From positions 58,079,847-58,143,846 of the forward strand of contig JACBWW010000003.1 in assembly GCA_020086605.1 (NCBI GenBank): a DNA stretch of 64,000 nt. Reading direction: 5' to 3'. Under the pieces are notes generated by a model. That model had not been told where the DNA came from. It made no database searches and saw only the letters and a list, made by a program, of their open reading frames with translations. The position numbers and the translations under genes were made by a program. The DNA is from Lanius collurio (taxonomy: Eukaryota > Chordata > Aves > Passeriformes > Laniidae). Below, piece by piece: positions 58,561 to 64,000 of this stretch; the first letter of the stretch is position 1; each line of letters begins with the position of its first letter.

Positions 58561-59779
58561 AATGCACTGACATAAGGACAGGAGAAAAAAGGGCCAAAAT
58601 CTTCTCTGTGAAACACATGCATAACATTGTAAAGAATAAATATTTTTAATTTAACCTATTTAACTAAGCAAGAGAAAAAATGTAATACTGTGAACCGTAC
58701 CCCTGATTCTACTAAATTAATTAGCCCAGGTTTGAGTACTCCTTCATGTTTTTGAAGTAAGCATCTGCCCAGCTCTCAGAAGACAACTTCAGACCAAGAT
58801 ATTCTAATGTTTGTTGACCCACAGAAGCTCTGTCTAATTTTGCACGTAGAAAGAAGGAAGTCTCCTGACATTTTGAACATCACCTCAATGGAAAGGGACA
58901 ATGCATGGAAAATATGTCACCAATCCCAGTTGCTAGTAGGTGTCAGTACCTCTTCCAATTAAAAAAAAAAAAAAATTAGATGCTGGTGTCTTCAGTGTAT
59001 TTCTAAGTTAAAAGTCTTCCATAAGCATTACAGTCTTGCACGTGTTTTTAGCAAAGATCAGCTGGCTAAAAGGTCTTTTTCCTGAAAATGTACAAACGTT
59101 TGCATTATTAACCTAAGCTTATTTGAAAACACATAAAATTTTTGAAAGTATATTAAAATTATGTTTAATGTGAGATGGTTGCGTAGTGAAACACTATAAA
59201 TTTTTAGTTGCACTAAATTAACACTCACATATAATTCTCAATATTACAGTTTTTCAACAAGGTATGTTGGAAATCTTCCATTATTCCTGATACAAAACTT
59301 CACATCTTTGATTACAATGTTTTAAGTAATTGCATCTAAGAAAATGAATGGCTTTCACTTAAAAACCAGATCTTTTCAGAAAGATCACAATGACAAAAGA
59401 GCCTGTAAAAGATATAATAAAAGAAGACATCCTCCAAAAAGATGAAGTCATGTGCAAATCAGGAAATCATAGAACCACTGCAAGTTAAATGTAACAATCA
59501 CAAATCAGGAGATTTGCAGTAACAATTTTTCTAAATGCCTACAAACAAGTATATTTTTCAAACACATCAAAAGCAAAAAACTTGTCTTAATTTGCTGCGA
59601 ACCTCCTCTCTCATTCCCATACTTCAAATTGACAAAGAAACTGACAAACTATGGGGAGAGGGAGAACAAAAATAATGCAAACCATGAGTTTTGTAAAGAG
59701 ATGCCTCAGGATCCAAGTAATTTAATATACTACACACACTTTTTGGTGGACAAATAGGCTTGTTAGCAACCTATTTGAC

Positions 59780-60420
59780 ATTGTCTACCTGAATTTCCAA
59801 AAAGATGCACCAGTGTTCAAACACAAGGGTGTTTGATTAAAAAATAACTAACATGAGATGAGGAGAAGCCATTCTTCCAGAGCAGCAACTATTTAGTATG
59901 AAAGGAAGTACGAATAAATTGTCCATTCTGCCATTCAAGAGATGGTATCAGGAATCAGTTCTGCCATCTGTGCAGCTCAGTGCATCCAGTCTAGAAGGGA
60001 TGTGGTTGGCAACAAAGGTCACTGATGATACAAGATGCTCAAGTAAAGAAAAAAGAAAACTACATGTGGAGGGGTCATGTAACTTCACAAATTCTAACTA
60101 CTCATTAAGAGAGCAGATGAGAGATATATATAAAGGCATAAAGCAATGCACATAAAAAAAATTTGTAAATTTGTAAATTTACATATATAGTGTGAGTCTC
60201 TGAATCACCCATGACCATGGTAGACAAAATACACACTGTACTTCTAAGAGTTTTCTTGAACTATGGCTCGAATATTCAGGAGCTACCACGATATCAAACC
60301 ACTGAGGATAGGATAAGAGCAGCACAAAGGGCATCATTATACAAAGCTGGAAGTCCATAGTACATCTGCATTCTACTCTTTGTATTTCAAAAAGTTAAAA
60401 TAGGGATATATGAAGGCAAC
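59780..60420 (+). mobile_element. Degraded LINE-like remnant (probably old CR1)
   Basis: Fragments such as 'cattgtctacctgaatttcc', 'tatcaggaatcagttctgcc', 'aggtcactgatgatacaaga' and 'aagagcagcacaaagggcat' look like eroded CR1 reverse-transcriptase and 3' sequence in order. No intact frame remains and the boundaries are approximate. Confidence 0.4.
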
Positions 60421-62084
60421 TAAGTTGACCTCAACTATAGAAATACTTTCTAGGGGGGTGGGATTAAATATGTGTATTCTAAAATGCTAATGTCCTTCAA
60501 GCTCAAAAATAAGTGACTGATGTAAAGCAAGAGAAGTCTACAATCTGTAAGGAACAGAGGAAATAAACAGATTAATTATTTTCTCATACTACCAAAATGC
60601 CAAATTAAATCATGTGGATGCAAGTTTAATTAAAAAGTCTGCTTTTTATCTTAAAGAACACTTAGGTAAGATGTGAAATTTATGTTTTCATAGAGGCTAA
60701 CAAATTCTAATTAATGAGAGGGACACTCAAGTTATGTCTATGTTTAATAGTTTATCATCTTCAGCTCAGAAAATTTCGAAGCAACAAATTGTTGAAACAG
60801 TATCATGGTAAGTTTTCCTGCTAATGTTCTCCCCAAGACAGAGGCTGTTGATCAGTGATTGTTAAAAAGCAGGATACAGGCCTAGGGGAACTTGTGGTTT
60901 GACTCAATGTAGTCCTAGTTTCTGGTGAAAAATCTGGCAACCTAGAAAATTTTTGAGAGTACCTTGAGCAAGTAAAATTTTTACTGTTTCAAGCGTAGCA
61001 TGCAATTCAACAACACTTCTCAGCCCTCAATGTGCATTTCAATTCCCAACCATTCACTTTTCTCATGGTCATGTTCACATAAGCCAGGGAGTCTGAGAAG
61101 CTTTATGTTAATGCAGCTACAAATATGGATAACAAGATAGAATAGTACTAGGATAACTAGGCTAGACCTAGTACAATTTAGGGGGACACACCCTGTCTTT
61201 CAGAACCCACAGAAACAAAATCTACCAAGTTGTGAATAATAACTTTATTTCTGCAAAATAAAAGCAGCTTTTATAGAAAGGGTTGTTATCTAAGTCTTCT
61301 GGAGAGCTTGCTACAAGCACTGATGCATTTAAGAGCCATCCACATAGACTTGATATCAGTCAACTTTAGGCCCTTCAAGAAGGAACAAGATACAAGGTAA
61401 AACAGAAGGATGGAAACTTGGGTGGAAAATACCATCCAAATGCTCTGCTCAAAGTCTGAGCAGAAGTTCATATAACTTCTTTATAAAATACTGCTAGAGT
61501 TTAATATTGCTGAAGTTTTGAAACATTACTTTCTCTTTCCTAAGCCAAAATTATAGTTTTCTGACTAACATTCTGGAGCAATAACATGACACTTCAACTC
61601 ATTAAGTACTAAACTGTACCTGGTCCCCAGCAGATCCTAGAACATGATCATAAACTTTCATTATCTACCTTTGGCTTTATACTTCATCACATGCTCATGC
61701 AATTTTTTGGAAACCAACATCCAAGGCAGCACAACACATTACACCCATATATCATATGTGCTTCAGAATCATATCTGTTATTCTTCTGTATGTATTTTCA
61801 TTTTTCTAGACAAACTATCTTTTCAACCAACATATTGTTGTATTCCATTTTAATTCTATTATTAAGAAAGAAAAAAATGCCTTTAAAACTTCACGCCAAG
61901 TATGAAGTAGGGCTTCTTCAAACTCAGTTAAAAGCTTCCTAAGAATGCTCAAAATTGGTCTAAAGATTAATCCACAACATCAAAGCCCAAGACAAACAAA
62001 CCCACTGATTATTGGAAGCCTGTTTGAGTCTACAATGCAGTCAAATAAACCAAAGCTCATGAACCTGAACTGGTTGAAGATATT

Positions 62085-62160
62085 CTTGCTCACTAGTGGG
62101 ATGCTGGAACTAGATGCCTTTGAAGGACCCTTCCAATTCAGACCATTCTATGTTTCTATA
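62085..62160 (+). mobile_element. CR1 3' tail fragment
   Basis: It contains 'gatgctggaactagatgcct' and 'gaaggacccttccaattcag', ending in 'accattctatgtttctata', a diverged CR1 terminus. It is antisense to ASAP1. Confidence 0.8.
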
Positions 62161-64000
62161 CCGCCCTAAACTTACCAACTGTCTTTAAGTTTCAGGAGAG
62201 AAGTGACATGCCTGGGTCAACTCTTATTCGTTATACATCTGCTTGATTCAAATTAAATGCCCGCATTGCTGAAGACCACATGCTGCATGTGCCTTGCTTA
62301 GTGGGCAAGAAACCACAGCACAGACACAGAAAAGCAGCAGCTCCATTCAGTTTTATACTGAGGTGTGTGTACATTTTTTGTATTGATGTGTTTGACTACA
62401 CCCTGACACAGAGGATAAAAAGTAAGGTTAGTACAGAACACAGAAGCACAGTTGCAGGCTCCATTCACATCTTAATTGTTACCACATGTACAGCACATCC
62501 CTAAATGATCATCTGTCTCTACAGGCTTTCATTTTAATTTATCCCAGCCCATCTTCCCAAAAAGCTGAGTGGTTCGCAATGAACTGCTCTTTAAAGCATT
62601 TTCAGTCTACTTTTATCATAAACTTCTAGGCTTGCATATTTTTTCGTTCTTGTTAAAACTGCATGCTATTCAAACTCTGCATTGAAAACAGAAATTTTAA
62701 GTTTTCTTTTGCCATTTTATGAGAGTCTACTAAAACCCCAGAATTTTGCAATATGAATTCATTTACCTGGGGCCCTGGCAAAAACAGTAAGATAACCTAT
62801 CAAAGATTTTCCATTAAGGTTAAATGTCCAGCACACCAGTATTTTGTAAAATTTTCTATGGTCAATTAATACATTCAACTGCCTTCAGGTGGAGACCTTA
62901 GTACTTTCTTCATTCAGCTAGGCTATTCAACTCCAAGGCAAGTTCTCAGAAATTAGGAAATCCTAATTACAGGTCATGTGGAAACCATGCTACATGATTT
63001 TTTGAATACATCATACAAATTCATTAACAGGACAGGGACAAATCCATTTCTCTAGCATTCAGCTGACCAAGAGATATCAATTTATTTTTCCTGCAATTGC
63101 TTTTCACAGACAGGAAACAACACTAAGAAGACTTTCAGCATTTAAAAACAACAGTTAAAAATTCACACCACCAAACCCTACTATTTTATACATTTAACTC
63201 ATCTATAGCTGTTTTAAGAGTGGTCCAATCTGTATTTAACAATTCTCAATTGTGGTCAAGCTTTAACTTCATTTGTAAATTCTTCCAGCAGAAGCACCAT
63301 TAACTCCCCAAATGGTGCAATTATTCAGCAGGTTGGTAGTCCAGTCCATAATGACTGCAAGTCCTTCAAGCACTGCACTTCACTCACTGAAGTTCAGGAA
63401 TTACAAACATGTGGGGTGTTTCTTGCACCTAATAACATTCACTACAGGTGCATCTACTTACTTTTAAACCCTCAGGCCAAGCTCCAGCTCTACTTAATGC
63501 TGCTTTATGATGAACAAAGTTCAGGTTTTCTTCCTCTACCACAAGATTATAGGTTTGTTTCAAATTAGAGAGTCATATAGCAACTTGATGAGAGAAAGAT
63601 ACTCCAAAACGTCCTGTTGACTAAGTCTAAATCACAGCCTTCTGGTTTAACTTTTGGCACATGAACAAAGGTCCAGGTGCATATTCACAACAGGTAAAAT
63701 CACTCTATCAGAGAAGAGGCATCCATCCAGATATCTTTGTACACATTGTACATGTGCTTTCAGCATACTACAACTATGAACAAAATCTCATCACTCCACC
63801 CAGTAACTTCCCATTACAGTTTGAGTCAAGAACTAATCAATGATTTCATACTAATCCCCAAGTCTGTCGTTGTTTCCCAGGTTTATAATATGAACTGTGC
63901 TCTGCCCCAGCTACATCACATTAACTCCTCATTTCCCTTTGCTTTTCTCACAGAAACACAAGGAGTGTTTCAAAGGAACAGTTGTATTGCTATAAGAACA

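Larger units (their letters stand above)
31028..64000 (-). other. ASAP1: ASAP1 5' intron, partial (at least 33 kb)
   Basis: From the acceptor of the exon ending at 31027 to the window edge I find no further exon of the known ASAP1 protein; a reverse-complement search by eye for the preceding block was negative. The interval holds most of the CR1 copies (listed separately), A/C- and G/T-rich tracts, poly-A runs, a palindrome at 56171-56230 and one possible unrecognised exon at 53901-53964. Stretches between the listed elements look like unique AT-rich sequence. Large 5' introns are typical of this gene in other vertebrates. Confidence 0.8.

Noticed and set aside
58955..58975. 'cagtacctcttccaattaaa' as the donor end of the missing exon encoding ...LLEE
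   Set aside because: The reverse complement gives GGAAGAG|GTACTG, but the sequence before it is poly-T/AT-rich and does not encode the expected NTVTL block.
1..64000. CRISPR array, bacterial operon, tRNA/rRNA gene or a multi-gene system
   Set aside because: No regularly spaced repeats, no cloverleaf or rRNA signature and no clustered genes were seen. The window is a single vertebrate gene with large introns.

Overview
The window is vertebrate nuclear DNA, almost certainly from a bird. It is AT-rich, it has widely spaced short exons with GT-AG introns, and its recognisable interspersed repeats are CR1-type LINE 3' ends (tails of the 'ccttccaaccc...attctgtgattctat' kind), the dominant avian element. 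There is no bacterial-style gene organisation, no rRNA or tRNA gene, and no CRISPR array.

One protein-coding gene can be supported: the middle part of ASAP1 (Arf GTPase-activating protein with SH3, ankyrin and PH domains), on the minus strand. Thirteen coding exons lie between 682 and 31027. Read from high to low coordinate they join in phase into 1195 coding nucleotides (398 codons plus one base) with no stop. They encode most of the N-terminal BAR domain (exons from 31027 down to 15707), a linker and the PH domain (9498 down to about 800), and the start of the Arf-GAP zinc finger (end of 682-845). The 5' exons (start codon, first part of BAR) lie beyond 64000. The rest of Arf-GAP and the ankyrin, proline-rich and SH3 regions lie before position 1.

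Layout: 1-681 is intron. 682-9498 holds the Arf-GAP start and PH exons. 9499-15706 is a 6.2 kb intron. 15707-19305 is a compact cluster of six BAR exons, and 22789-22934 and 30955-31027 are two more BAR exons. 31028-64000 is one very long 5' intron, at least 33 kb, containing most of the young CR1 copies, A/C-rich low-complexity tracts, and no further exon of the known ASAP1 protein.

No new multi-gene system was found. The most interesting non-standard signals are a 76-nt near-perfect hairpin in the intron at 24847-24922; a possible unrecognised 64-bp exon at 53901-53964 with a good polypyrimidine/AG acceptor and a phase that fits the next ASAP1 exon; A/C-only tracts that would be G/U-rich in the ASAP1 pre-mRNA; and a strong bias of CR1 copies to lie antisense to the gene. 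Splice coordinates were derived by eye from codon continuity, GT-AG rules and remembered similarity to vertebrate ASAP1; no alignment was run.
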